Shown here: in pieces, positions 1-8,695 of the stretch
How positions within the stretch are numbered: position 1 is the stretch's first letter
Layout of the letters: every line of letters starts with the position of its first letter
Origin: Pannonibacter sp. SL95
GTDB taxonomy: Bacteria; Pseudomonadota; Alphaproteobacteria; Rhizobiales; Stappiaceae
Reading direction: 5' to 3'
Length of the DNA: 64,000 nucleotides
Assembly: GCF_026672425.1 (NCBI RefSeq)
Contig: NZ_JAPPRC010000004.1
Span: forward strand, 242,501-306,500
The notes under the pieces: generated by a model
What the model saw: only the letters and a program-made list of their open reading frames with translations
Told to the model about the DNA's origin: nothing
Database searches by the model: none
Translations under genes and position numbers: made by a program

Positions 1-877
1 CCGACGCGCCATAGAATTCGGCAAGACGGGTGGCCGGCAGACTGGCCCGCAGCGCCGCCTTTTCGCCCGCGCCCCAGGCCGAACCGCTGACCAGGCACAG
101 GCGCAGCAGGGGAAGGCTGAGCTGGCGCCGATCGATCTCGCGCTGCATCAGCACAAGCTGGGTCGGCGTTGCATAGAGAATGGTGATCTCAGCCGATGCC
201 AGCAGCCGCGCAAGCCGCCCTGGCTGAAACGCCTCGGCAAGGCTCACCCTTGCTCCAGCCTCCAGGGCCTCGACAGCCCCGTAAAGATGCAGCGAATGGG
301 CAAGGCCACCGGGCACCAGCACGTGATCCTGCGGGCCAATGGCAAAGGTCTGCTGGCTGAGGGCGAAGCTTTCCGTCCACGAACGGTGGCTGCGGGCATA
401 GCCCTTGGGCTCTCCGGTCGAACCGGAGGTAAAGCCGGCATAGAACAGATGCTCGGGAGCAGGATCGGCAGGCAGAGACGCTGTGACGCGTCCGGTGGCA
501 AGGGCGCCGAGCGCGTCCGCGTCCAGAACCAGCGCCGGAGAGGTTGCGGCGCGCACCGCCTGCTTGCGCTGCGGCGTCCAGGCAGGATCGAGCACCAGAG
601 CGACGGCGCCAGCACGGGCAACGGCGAGAAAGGCAATGAGCAACGCGAGCGGATCGCTGAGATCCAGCGCCACACGGGGTTGCCGGACAAGCGGCTCGCG
701 GCCGTCGAAAGGTAACGGCGCGCCAGATGCGGCCAGGGCGCCAGCCACGGCCGTGGCAAGCGCCCTGATATCCGTTTCCAGCGCCGACCACGTGAACTGA
801 CGTTCACCACAGGTCAGCGCCAGGGTGTCGGGCCGGGCCGCCGCATGGACAGCAAGCGCGGCGCCGACGTAACTCAT
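1..877 (-). CDS. AMP-forming acyl-CoA synthetase/ligase, N-terminal part
   Basis: This holds the first ~290 residues of an adenylate-forming (ANL superfamily) ligase; the rest lies beyond the left edge. Such enzymes make an acyl-AMP from a carboxylic acid and usually pass it to CoA. The AMP-binding motif TSGSTGEPKG is read on the minus strand at about 405-440. The ATG at 877 overlaps the bioY stop by four bases (ATGA), so translation is probably coupled to the biotin transporter genes. An acyl-CoA ligase linked to a bioY gene is also known in Bacillus subtilis (yhfT near yhfU), which suggests a biotin-related or fatty acid role. The substrate cannot be told from sequence. Confidence 0.85.
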   Translation of the reverse strand, partial: MSYVGAALAVHAAARPDTLALTCGERQFTWSALETDIRALATAVAGALAASGAPLPFDGREPLVRQPRVALDLSDPLALLIAFLAVARAGAVALVLDPAWTPQRKQAVRAATSPALVLDADALGALATGRVTASLPADPAPEHLFYAGFTSGSTGEPKGYARSHRSWTESFALSQQTFAIGPQDHVLVPGGLAHSLHLYGAVEALEAGARVSLAEAFQPGRLARLLASAEITILYATPTQLVLMQREIDRRQLSLPLLRLCLVSGSAWGAGEKAALRASLPATRLAEFYGAS

Positions 878-1449
878 GCGCGCGACACCAGCGCCCGCGG
901 GAAGCCGCGTGACACCGTCTCGGCAACAACGGCTGTGATCGCCACCTTGATGAGGTCACCGGGGATATAGACGGCGCTGCCGAGGAGTGCCTTGTCGATC
1001 GGCAGGCCGGCCATCAGGGCCAGGCCCGGAACGCCGAACAGATAGACGACGCCGATGCCACCGACGATCGCCGAAAGGGCAGCCGCCGGAAGGACGGCAA
1101 GCTTGCGGCTGCGCTGCATCAGGAAGCCGGCGACGACGGCACCAACCGGCCAGCCAATCAGGAAGCCGACCGAGGGACCGGCAAAGACGGCGAGACCACC
1201 ACGGCCACCGGCAAGAAGCGGGGCGCCCAGCGCAACCAGGAACAGGAACAGGCAGACGGCGAGGCCACCCCGCACCGGCCCGAGCATGACGCCAGCCAGC
1301 ATGACGCCAAGCGTCTGGGCAGTGATGGGAACGCCGCCGAGGAAGGGGATGGCAAAGGGCGGCAACAGACCCAGGACTGCGATCAGCGCAGCGTAGAATG
1401 CGATCTGCACGAGGCTGTGGTCGCGGGAATCGGACATCGGTTTCTCCAT
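874..1449 (-). CDS. bioY: biotin transporter BioY (ECF S component)
   Basis: This 191-residue membrane protein is the substrate-binding S component of an energy-coupling factor biotin importer. It has about six hydrophobic segments, and the segment after residue 60 (GPVRGGLAVCLFLFLVALGAP) followed by a Gly-rich stretch and GPSVGFLIGW is typical of BioY. It follows bioM and bioN on the same strand, with 162 bases between bioN and bioY, and overlaps the next gene (acyl-CoA ligase) by four bases. Met1 or Met5 (1437) could be the start. BioY can work alone or with BioMN; here the T and A components are encoded just upstream, though bioM looks damaged. Confidence 0.93.
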   Translation of the reverse strand: MEKPMSDSRDHSLVQIAFYAALIAVLGLLPPFAIPFLGGVPITAQTLGVMLAGVMLGPVRGGLAVCLFLFLVALGAPLLAGGRGGLAVFAGPSVGFLIGWPVGAVVAGFLMQRSRKLAVLPAAALSAIVGGIGVVYLFGVPGLALMAGLPIDKALLGSAVYIPGDLIKVAITAVVAETVSRGFPRALVSRA

Positions 1450-1611
1450 GTCGGGCGTTCGCGCGGCAGGACAGGCCGCGAAACGGCACAGCCACTGGCA
1501 CCAGGCTTGTGGCTGGAAAGGCGTTTCATACCGGCAGTTGCCACGCCGCGCAAATCGGCAAAGAGGCCGAGACCCGCAGACCGCTCAACACGCGGGCGTG
1601 CAGGGTCAAGC

Positions 1612-2238
1612 TCAGCCCGCCTTGCCCGTCCGTCGCCCGAGCCCATCCGCACCGCCCCGGGCAATAAGCGCTTCGGCCACATGATCCGACAGCATCAGTG
1701 CCTGCAAGGCGAGGGGCGCTATCAGCCGCCAGCTGGTGGTGCGTCCGGTGCGCGCGCGCCAGGCCTCGGAGAGGCCGGCAAAGACCGCGAGCAGGACGGG
1801 CACAAATCGAAGGACCAGCGTGACGGCCAGAGCCGGCCGGCGCGGGGACAAGCCGAACAGGGCCAGCGGGCGGAATAAGGGCGCGATGGCAGCCAGCATG
1901 TCGTCCATGCGCGTCGTCAGCGTGACCAGATTGGCGAGCAGCACCATGGCAAGAAGGCGCAGCGCCACCGTGGCACCCTCCGCCATCGTGCCGGTGAGAC
2001 CGTGCAGCGCGATGATGATGGCAAGGATCGGCAAAAGCGGGCGGATCAATCGCAGCTGGCGCAGCCCCTCCCGTCCAAGAGCCGCGTAAAGCGCCAGAGC
2101 GGCGGCGAGCACCAGTGCAAGGATGACTGGATTGCTGACCGGCATCAGGGCAGCGCTGAGCAGGGCAAGCAGAATGAGCTTCAGCCCGGCCGGCAAGCGG
2201 TGCAGCAGACTGTCGCCGGGAATATAGAGAGAGACCAT
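1612..2238 (-). CDS. bioN: ECF transporter T component BioN
   Basis: This 208-residue protein is the transmembrane coupling (T) subunit of the biotin ECF transporter, linking BioY to the BioM ATPase. It opens with SLYIPGDSLLHRLPAGLKL, the usual start of the CbiQ/BioN family, then has several hydrophobic helices. The cytoplasmic coupling helices with Ala-Arg-Gly motifs lie in the second half (about residues 150-205, with SEAWRARTGRT and ALIARGG). The ATG at 2238 is 11 bases after the bioM stop, so bioM, bioN and bioY form one transcription unit on the minus strand. Confidence 0.92.
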   Translation of the reverse strand: MVSLYIPGDSLLHRLPAGLKLILLALLSAALMPVSNPVILALVLAAALALYAALGREGLRQLRLIRPLLPILAIIIALHGLTGTMAEGATVALRLLAMVLLANLVTLTTRMDDMLAAIAPLFRPLALFGLSPRRPALAVTLVLRFVPVLLAVFAGLSEAWRARTGRTTSWRLIAPLALQALMLSDHVAEALIARGGADGLGRRTGKAG

Positions 2239-2249
2239 CCCGCCACGCC

Positions 2250-3018
2250 TCAGCCAATGTCCGAGGCCGCAGCCCGGCGCTCGATGTCAGCAACATAGGC
2301 CGGCAGGACAGTGCCCGGTTCGCCGTCCATGCGCAGTCGGCCAGCCTCGATCCACAGCACCCGGTCGAAGCCCTGGATGAGCTGCAGGTCGTGACTGACC
2401 ATCACCAGTTTCTGCGGCAGGCCGGCAAGCCGGCGCATCAGCTGCCGGGTGGCCAGTCCATCGAGACTGGAGAAGGGTTCGTCGAGCACGACAAGGTCGG
2501 GTCGCATCACCAGGACCGCGAGGATGCAGACGAGCTGTTTCTGCCCCTCGGACAGATCATGGAACGGCCGGTCGGCAAGCGCGGAGCAGCCATGCTGGGC
2601 GAGAAAGGTCAGCGCGCCCTTGCGAGCCGAGGCGCGATCTTCGCCGAGCTGGGTCAGGCCAAAGGACACTTCCTCGGCCACCGTTGGGAAGATCGCCTGA
2701 TGGTCCGGGTTCTGGAACACGAAACCGACGTGGCGCGGCAGATCAGGCCGGACATCGCGCGTGTTTGCGCCGTAGATCCGGACCTCGCCGGCATCGGGCA
2801 AGAGAAGACCATTGATGAGTCGCACGAAGCTGGATTTTCCCGAGCCATTGAGACCGATGACGGCGATGCGCCGCTCGCTCAAGGGTGACATCGAGATCCG
2901 AGAGCACGGTCTTGCCGCCGCGCAGCAAGGAGACTCCGGAGAAGATGGCAAAGTCGGCGCGGCGCGGATCGCAGGTGGCGGAGCGGGCAGCAGTTCCTGT
3001 TCGTGACCAGAATGCCAT
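2250..3018 (-). pseudogene. bioM: ECF transporter ATPase BioM, apparent one-base frameshift
   Basis: This is the ATP-binding subunit of the biotin ECF transporter, but no single frame covers it. From the ATG at 3018 one frame reads a normal N-terminus with DFAIFSGVSLLRGGKTVLSD. It then runs off near 2883-2877 (CTT GAG C) and stops at 2743. The frame one base further on carries the rest: Walker A GLNGSGKSS, Q-loop FQNPDH, signature LSEGQKQL, Walker B LVVLDEP and switch His in MVSHD. Removing one T at 2881/2882 would restore the joint. A sequencing or assembly error, a true mutation, or a short product started at the ATG at 2891 (lacking ~42 residues) are all possible. Intact bioN and bioY follow closely. 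Confidence 0.82.
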
Positions 3019-3088
3019 GTCGTATCCGTTCTGGCGCGCCTGCCCCGGAACAGGGCGCATCGTGGCTGCGGGGTGCCGCCGCCGGCCG

Positions 3089-3117
3089 CTTATTGCTGCG
3101 GCTGCAGGCATTGTCAA
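3089..3117 (-). promoter_or_regulatory. candidate sigma-70 promoter for bioMNY
   Basis: On the minus strand a perfect -35 box TTGACA (3117-3112) is followed after 17 bases by AATAAG (3094-3089), which matches four of six positions of the -10 consensus. It lies about 70 bases upstream of the bioM ATG at 3018, in the gap after alkA. I found no TTATCTATAA-like BioR box in this gap. The call rests on consensus matching only. Confidence 0.4.
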
Positions 3118-3153
3118 AGCCCCAGCGGATGGACCTGGTCTGGCAACGCCCGC

Positions 3154-3801
3154 TCAGGTCTGGACAGGCAGCGTTTCCTTGCCGCCCCGGGTGGCGGCGT
3201 AATAGGCCCAGAACAGGCGCGCGGCGACCCCGCGCCAGGGCGCCCAGACCTCCGCGATGGCATCCAGAGCCTTCGGGTCCGGCCGGGTCTCGAAGCCGAA
3301 GGCATCGCGGACCGCATTCTGCAGGGCAACATCGCCACTGGGGAAGATATCCGGATGGCCAGCACAGAAGAGAAGAAAGATGTCCGAGGTCCAGCGGCCG
3401 ATGCCCTTGATGGCACAAAGCTGTGCCTCGGCATCAGCGGCAGGAACGGTGGCCAGATGCGTGAGATCCAGCCCCGCGGCAACCGCTTCGGCCATGGCAC
3501 GAACGGTGCGGATCTTCGGCCGGGACAGGCCGGCACCCGCCAGATCCTCATCGGAAAACCGGCTCAGCGTCGCCGCTTCCAGGGGTGACACCAGAGCTTC
3601 CAGCCTTGCCGAGATCGCGCGGGCGCTGGCAACCGACACCTGCTGCGACACGACAATGCCGACGAGCGCGGCAAAACTGGCCTCCCGGCGGCGCAATGGC
3701 ACGTCGCCGGCAATCGCGATGACCTCGGCCAGTCGGGGGTCCAGCACCGGCAGGGCTGCAAGCCCCTCGGCCATGTCTTCCAGCGATTCGATCGGTCGCA
3801 C
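3154..3801 (-). CDS. alkA: DNA-3-methyladenine glycosylase II (AlkA-like)
   Basis: This 215-residue helix-hairpin-helix glycosylase removes alkylated purines from DNA to start base excision repair. The HhH motif (IKGIGRWTSDIFLLF), followed by a Pro/Gly segment and the catalytic Asp in FPSGDVALQ, lies at about residues 130-160. No ATG fits. The GTG at 3801 is chosen because GGAGG sits five bases before it and the conserved region begins right after. The length matches the short AlkA family without the N-terminal domain of the E. coli protein. It is divergent from gluQ, with 142 bases between the starts. Confidence 0.88.
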   Translation of the reverse strand: MRPIESLEDMAEGLAALPVLDPRLAEVIAIAGDVPLRRREASFAALVGIVVSQQVSVASARAISARLEALVSPLEAATLSRFSDEDLAGAGLSRPKIRTVRAMAEAVAAGLDLTHLATVPAADAEAQLCAIKGIGRWTSDIFLLFCAGHPDIFPSGDVALQNAVRDAFGFETRPDPKALDAIAEVWAPWRGVAARLFWAYYAATRGGKETLPVQT

Positions 3802-3943
3802 GCTCGCCTCCGAGATTTGCAAGGCAGGAGCTTCCGCGATTTGGACGGGAGGAGCAACAGCCCGTCCGGCTGCGCAAACGCGGAACTGACGGCAGCAACG
3901 GGGAAGCGCTTGCAAAGCGTAGCCGGAGCAGAACAATGCGCGC

Positions 3944-4831
3944 ATGACCGCGACGTTCCGATTTGCCCCCTCCCCCAATGGCCGCCTGCATCTGGGCCAC
4001 GCCTTGTCGGCGCTGCTGAACCAGGACATGGCAAGGGCGCTGGGTGGCAAGGTGCTGCTGCGCATCGAGGACATCGACACCGCGCGCTGCACGCCGGAGC
4101 TTGTGACGGCGATGCTGGAGGATCTCGACTGGATCGGGTTCGCGGCGGAACCGCCCCACCGCCGGCAATCGGAGCATTTCGCCGATTATGATGCGGCGCT
4201 GACCCGTCTGAAGTCGATGGGCCTTGTCTATGATGCCTTTCTGACCCGCACAGAAATCAGGCAGGCGGTGGCCCTCCGGGAAGCCAGCGGAACACCCTGG
4301 CCGCGCGATCCAGACGGGGCGCCGCTGTATCCCGGCGACGCGGCGCTTCTGACAGCGGACCAGATCGAGGCGCGACGGCGCGGGGGCGAGCCGTTTGCCG
4401 TGCGGCTCGACATGAGCCGGGCGGTTCAGATGGCAGGCCCCTCGCTCAGGTGGCAGGAGACGGGATGCGGACCAGCGGGCGAAACCGGCGAGGTTCCGGC
4501 TGATCCTGCCGCCTGGGGCGACGTGATCCTGGCGCGGAAAGATACGCCGACCTCCTACCACCTGTCCGTTGTGATCGACGATGCGTTGCAAGGCGTCAGC
4601 CATGTGGTGCGTGGACAGGACCTGTTCCATGCCACAGCCGTGCATCGGCTGTTGCAGACGCTGCTGCAGCTGCCGGTGCCGGTCTACCATCACCATCGTC
4701 TGATCGCGGATGCAGACGGGCGGAAACTGTCGAAGTCCGCTGGCGACACCGGCCTTGCGGATCTGCGTGCCGCTGGATGGACGGCGGCTGACGTCAGAGC
4801 CCGGATCGGCCTTGGGAAAAGCTCAGCCTGA
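3944..4831 (+). CDS. gluQ: glutamyl-Q tRNA(Asp) synthetase
   Basis: This 295-residue paralogue of the GluRS catalytic domain attaches glutamate to the queuosine base at position 34 of tRNA(Asp). It opens with FRFAPSPNGRLHLGHALSAL, which contains the class I HIGH-like motif (HLGH), and carries a KMSKS-like motif in GRKLSKSAGD near residue 265. It lacks the anticodon-binding domain, as expected for the family. The zinc-site cysteines of the E. coli protein are not evident here. Its 3' end overlaps the convergent AEC transporter gene by nine bases. Confidence 0.93.
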   Translation: MTATFRFAPSPNGRLHLGHALSALLNQDMARALGGKVLLRIEDIDTARCTPELVTAMLEDLDWIGFAAEPPHRRQSEHFADYDAALTRLKSMGLVYDAFLTRTEIRQAVALREASGTPWPRDPDGAPLYPGDAALLTADQIEARRRGGEPFAVRLDMSRAVQMAGPSLRWQETGCGPAGETGEVPADPAAWGDVILARKDTPTSYHLSVVIDDALQGVSHVVRGQDLFHATAVHRLLQTLLQLPVPVYHHHRLIADADGRKLSKSAGDTGLADLRAAGWTAADVRARIGLGKSSA

Positions 4832-5803
4832 TGCCAGCGGGATCAGGCCGAGCCAGTCGAGCACCATCACCCACAAGCCGCAGGTCAGCACGGCGGCGGC
4901 GGTCGTCAGGGTGATCGCGTTGGCGGACATGGCATGGCCGGTGCCGTAGCGATTGGCAAAGATGAAGGCGTTGACGCCCGTGGGACATGCCGCCGTCAGG
5001 GTCATGACAGCAACCCACAGCGGCGGCAGGGCAAGCACATAAAGCCCGAGTAGCAGTACGACCGCCGGCATCAACGCAACCTTGACCAGGCTGAGCAGCA
5101 CGCCCGGCAGAAGATTGCCGCGAATACCGTAGAGCACCATGCTCATGCCGAGCGACAACAGGGCAAGCGGCAGGGACGTGGAAGAAATCCGGTTGAGGAC
5201 GTCCTCGAAGATGCCGGTCAGCGGCAAACCGGTCAGACGCCAGACGACCGAGCAGAGGATGGCGATGACGATCGGGTTCTGCGCGAGGTTGACGAGGATG
5301 GTCCGGATCACCGCCAAGGGCGAGCGCGCTTCCGCCATGCCATCCACGGCCGCCGCGCGTTCCATCAGGATGGCGGTGACGATAGTCATCACCGGCAGAT
5401 GGACGGAGATCAAAAGGATCAGCGGCACCAGGCCCGGCTTGCCGAACACCGCCGAGACGAGCGGAATGCCCACCATCACCGTGTTGGCAAAGCCTGCCGA
5501 GATGCCACCGATGACACCTGCCCGCGCCTCGCGCGCAAAGAGATAGCGGATCAGCAGGGTGCCCGATGTCCAGGCCACGGCCACGCCGCCAAAATAGGTC
5601 AGCCACATCGCCCAGGGCGAGGCATCGCCCAGTGTGACGACGGCGAGCGTCTTGAAGATCAGAACCGGAATCGCGATGACATAGACGAACTGGCCCAGCG
5701 CCTCGCCAACCGCTGCAGACAGGATCCCCGTGCGGGCCGTCGCATAGCCAATGCCGACCAGCAGGAAGACAGGCAGGACGATGGTGAGGACTTGCGCGAA
5801 CAT
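4823..5803 (-). CDS. AEC family transporter (auxin efflux carrier type)
   Basis: This 326-residue protein is a ten-helix secondary transporter of the AEC family (malonate, malate or auxin-like carriers). Hydrophobic segments run along the whole length in two halves, with the family-typical GFANTVMVGIPL near residue 105 and TAACPTGVNAFIFANRYG near residue 270. I chose the ATG at 5803 (MFAQVL), preceded by a weak AGGG; the ATG four codons upstream (5815) is equally possible. The end overlaps gluQ by nine bases tail to tail. The substrate cannot be assigned. Confidence 0.87.
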   Translation of the reverse strand: MFAQVLTIVLPVFLLVGIGYATARTGILSAAVGEALGQFVYVIAIPVLIFKTLAVVTLGDASPWAMWLTYFGGVAVAWTSGTLLIRYLFAREARAGVIGGISAGFANTVMVGIPLVSAVFGKPGLVPLILLISVHLPVMTIVTAILMERAAAVDGMAEARSPLAVIRTILVNLAQNPIVIAILCSVVWRLTGLPLTGIFEDVLNRISSTSLPLALLSLGMSMVLYGIRGNLLPGVLLSLVKVALMPAVVLLLGLYVLALPPLWVAVMTLTAACPTGVNAFIFANRYGTGHAMSANAITLTTAAAVLTCGLWVMVLDWLGLIPLASG

Positions 5804-5981
5804 CGAACCCTGCATCCGGCAGAACTTGTGAGGATTTTCTGGCGTGCCGGCCGGCAGCGTGGACCCGGAGAACCGCCCGTGCGACACTTCGCAGACGTGC
5901 GAAGCACCGCAAAACCTTAAAGGACGCCCCTCTTGCAGGTCAACCGGACCGGCAATGCGCGCCAACCGGATCAGCCACGGC

Positions 5982-7136
5982 ATGACAGACGAGGGCACAG
6001 AAGCGGATCAGGCCGGACGCGGCACGGAGGCCGAGCTGGCGCTTGTGGCCCATGATCTGCGCACACCGCTCAACGCCATGCGCCTGACGGCTGAGCTGAT
6101 CGCACAGGGACCGCTGCAACCCCAGCAGCAGGAGAGGCTCGGCATTCTGCTCGACGCCATCGATGCCCTTGCCGCCATGACCGGGGATGTGATCCAGCGC
6201 GGACGGCCGCGGCCAGGGCCGGCTCCCCGGCGCCCCGGACAAGATGCAAGATTGATCCTGCAGAGCGTGCAGGACCTTTTTTCCGTGATCGCGGAACGCA
6301 AGCGACTGGATCTGGTGCTCACCCTGACGGAAGCACCGCTGATCGTTGACCCGGACGTCGCCATTGCCTTTCGCAGGATCGCGACAACCCTGCTGGACAA
6401 TGCGCTGAAATACACCCAGCGCGGCAGCATCCGGCTGGATGTCACAGCCACTGCGGACAACAGCCAGCTGCGGCTGACCGTAACGGACACGGGACCGGGT
6501 ATTGATGTGCTGGAGCGCTCGCGCCTGTTCCGCCCGTTCACGCGGGGCACGGCCGGGCGCGCGGGAGGCAACGGAACCGGGCTTGGCCTCTGGGGCGCCA
6601 AGGCGATTGCCGAACAGGCGGGCGGTTTGCTCGACCTCACGACGGCACCGGGCGGCGGTTGCCGCTTTGTCATTATGCTGCCGCTGGCCGACCGGGGGCT
6701 GAACGAGGCAAGCAGCGGACGGATCGATGAGGTCGAGGCGCATGTGCTGATCGTCGACGACAACGACACCAATCGCCGTCTCCTGTCGGCATTGCTCGAA
6801 TCCTTTGCCATGACCAGCGACCAGGCGCCGAACGGACCGGCGGCTGTGGCAATGGCAGCGCGGACGCCCTACGACGCGGTCCTGATGGATCTGCACATGC
6901 CGGGCATGAGCGGTATCGAGGCCGCCGAAGCGCTTCGCAACGGACCCGATGGCGGCCGCCTGCCGATGATTGCAGTGACGGCAGCACTGGAGGCGGTCGG
7001 CGACCGGCGCTTGCGTCAGGCCGGGTTTCAGGAAGTGCTGGCCAAGCCCCTGTCGCCGTCCCATCTCTATCAGGCGCTGGATCTCGCCCGGCAGCGGCGC
7101 AAGCTCCGGCAGGCGGAACGCAACGTGGATGCCTGA
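5982..7136 (+). CDS. soluble hybrid histidine kinase with C-terminal receiver
   Basis: This two-component protein has, in order, a HisKA domain with phospho-accepting His24 (LVAHDLRTPLNAM), a HATPase domain with N box (TTLLDNALKYT), G1 (DTGPGID) and G2 (GTGLGLWGAK), and a receiver domain with acidic pair at 259-260, phospho-accepting Asp303 (VLMDLHMPGMSG) and Lys355. No membrane segment or PAS/GAF sensor is visible, so it is cytoplasmic and probably takes its signal from a partner. The start is uncertain: ATG 5955 and ATG 5844 are in frame upstream, and none has a clear ribosome site. No cognate DNA-binding regulator is adjacent. It is divergent from the AEC gene. Confidence 0.88.
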   Translation: MTDEGTEADQAGRGTEAELALVAHDLRTPLNAMRLTAELIAQGPLQPQQQERLGILLDAIDALAAMTGDVIQRGRPRPGPAPRRPGQDARLILQSVQDLFSVIAERKRLDLVLTLTEAPLIVDPDVAIAFRRIATTLLDNALKYTQRGSIRLDVTATADNSQLRLTVTDTGPGIDVLERSRLFRPFTRGTAGRAGGNGTGLGLWGAKAIAEQAGGLLDLTTAPGGGCRFVIMLPLADRGLNEASSGRIDEVEAHVLIVDDNDTNRRLLSALLESFAMTSDQAPNGPAAVAMAARTPYDAVLMDLHMPGMSGIEAAEALRNGPDGGRLPMIAVTAALEAVGDRRLRQAGFQEVLAKPLSPSHLYQALDLARQRRKLRQAERNVDA

Positions 7137-7145
7137 GCGATCAGG

Positions 7146-7760
7146 TCAGGTCACGATCCGCAAGGCCCATTCAACCGCATCTTCCAGCCGGTCATTGCCC
7201 CAGTAGAGCTCGCCGTCTTCCGTTACGAAGCTTGGCGCACCGAAGATCCCGAGGGTCTCTGCCTCGGCCACGGCTGCCCGCAGGCCGATCTTGACTTCAA
7301 TACTGTCCGCCGCCGCCAGCACGGCCTTGGCATCCGCGCCAATGTCGAGCAGCAGGCCGGCGATCAGGCCAGGATCCGAAATATCACGGCCCTCGCCGAA
7401 TTCTGCCATGAAGACCGCACGGATGAAGGCTCCGGCCCACTCCGCCTTGCGGTTGGCATGGGCAATGCGTGCGGCAATCAGACCGTTTTGCGGAAACGGA
7501 TCTGGCTGCACAAGCGGCAGGCCGGCCTCCTCGGTCAGGCGCTCCATCTCGCGCCACATGTAGCGGCCCTTGGCCGGAAAGACGTTGAAGGGCGACGTGG
7601 TCCAGCCCTGACGGCTGAAGATCGGGCCAAGCAGAAACGGCCGCCAGTCCAGGTCCAGCCCCCGGTCCCGGGCGACGGTCTCGATGCGCATCGCCGTGAG
7701 GTAACTGTAGGTCGAGGCAAAATCGAACCAGAAGGAGAGTCTTGGCCGTTGCACAGTCAT
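7146..7760 (-). CDS. 2-hydroxychromene-2-carboxylate isomerase family protein
   Basis: This 204-residue protein has the DsbA-like thioredoxin fold of kappa-class glutathione transferases and 2-hydroxychromene-2-carboxylate isomerases. The start LSFWFDFASTYSYL matches the family motif, where Ser replaces the catalytic Cys and contacts glutathione. The conserved WRPFLLGPIF, LGIFGAPSF and FWGNDRL-like (YWGNDRLED) motifs follow. Family members in aromatic degradation isomerise a chromene acid, but no degradation genes are near, so here it is more safely a glutathione-dependent isomerase or transferase of unknown substrate. Confidence 0.87.
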   Translation of the reverse strand: MTVQRPRLSFWFDFASTYSYLTAMRIETVARDRGLDLDWRPFLLGPIFSRQGWTTSPFNVFPAKGRYMWREMERLTEEAGLPLVQPDPFPQNGLIAARIAHANRKAEWAGAFIRAVFMAEFGEGRDISDPGLIAGLLLDIGADAKAVLAAADSIEVKIGLRAAVAEAETLGIFGAPSFVTEDGELYWGNDRLEDAVEWALRIVT

Positions 7761-7831
7761 GCTTGCTCTCCCACATGCGGGGCCGGAACGGCGCGCTCGC
7801 CGTCATCGCAGATTTCGGCTATTGAGGCCCA

Positions 7832-8686
7832 ATGTCAGACAGATTCCGGATGTACCGCGAAAACGTTGGGCGCGGAATGGCCCGTTTCGGTGGATGGGCA
7901 ATCCGCCATCCCTTTTACGCGACCCTCATCTACCTCGCCGCGGTTTCGCTGATCTTTCTGGTTTTCCCGGGACTTGATCTTGCGGCCAGTGGCATGTTCC
8001 ACGATCCGGCGCTTGGCTTCTTTGCCCAGAGCGAGCCCTTCCTGCGCAAGCTGCGCTATCTCGGCCCCTATATCGTCCAGATCATCGCCATCGTCAGCAT
8101 CCTGACCCTGCTGCTGAAACTGCTGCTGCCTGGCCGGGCCCCGCTGCTGCCGCTGCGCATGCCGGTTTTTCTGCTGACGACGCTGATCATCGGCCCAGGT
8201 CTCGTGGTCAATGCACTGTTCAAGAACAATTGGGGCCGGCCACGGCCCGTGATGGTGGAACAGTTTGGCGGCGACATGCCCTATGTCCCGGTCTGGCTGC
8301 CCACCAACTGGTGCGACACCAACTGCTCCTTCGTGTCGGGCGAGGCCTCGGCCAGTGTCTGGCTGCTGACCTTGGCCTTCATCGCGCCGGCCGCCTGGCG
8401 CATGGCCGTTCTTGCCGTGACGCTGCCGCTAATCCTTGCCCTGTCGGTGAACCGGGTGGCCTTTGGCGGTCATTTCCTCTCGGACACGTTGCTGTCCTGG
8501 GGCGTGACATTTCTCGTCATCCTCAGCGTCCATCACCTCCTGTACCAGCGCCCCGGTCGCTGGCTGACGGATCGTGGACTGGACGAGGCCCTGACAAAGG
8601 CAGGTCGCCGGTTGCAGGGTCTGGTCACCGGGGCAGCTTCGGCGGGTGCGATCCGGATGCGGGCCTTCTTCGCCAAGTTCCGCTGA
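7832..8686 (+). CDS. PAP2-family membrane phosphatase
   Basis: This 284-residue membrane protein belongs to the type 2 phosphatidic acid phosphatase superfamily. Six hydrophobic segments can be seen. The phosphatase motifs are present in changed form: KNNWGRPRP for motif C1, CSFVSGEAS in place of the usual PSGH for C2, and NRVAFGGHFLSD for C3 with the catalytic His and Asp. The SFVSGE form occurs in many alphaproteobacterial PAP2 proteins, some of which act on lipid A or isoprenoid phosphates; the substrate here is open. It stands alone, between the divergent isomerase gene and the convergent phosphatase gene at 8696. Confidence 0.87.
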   Translation: MSDRFRMYRENVGRGMARFGGWAIRHPFYATLIYLAAVSLIFLVFPGLDLAASGMFHDPALGFFAQSEPFLRKLRYLGPYIVQIIAIVSILTLLLKLLLPGRAPLLPLRMPVFLLTTLIIGPGLVVNALFKNNWGRPRPVMVEQFGGDMPYVPVWLPTNWCDTNCSFVSGEASASVWLLTLAFIAPAAWRMAVLAVTLPLILALSVNRVAFGGHFLSDTLLSWGVTFLVILSVHHLLYQRPGRWLTDRGLDEALTKAGRRLQGLVTGAASAGAIRMRAFFAKFR

Positions 8687-8695
8687 AGCGGACTG

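Noticed and set aside
3019-3153. BioR operator for bioMNY
   Set aside because: I looked for TTATCTATAA-like palindromes in the gap and found none, so no BioR control is claimed.
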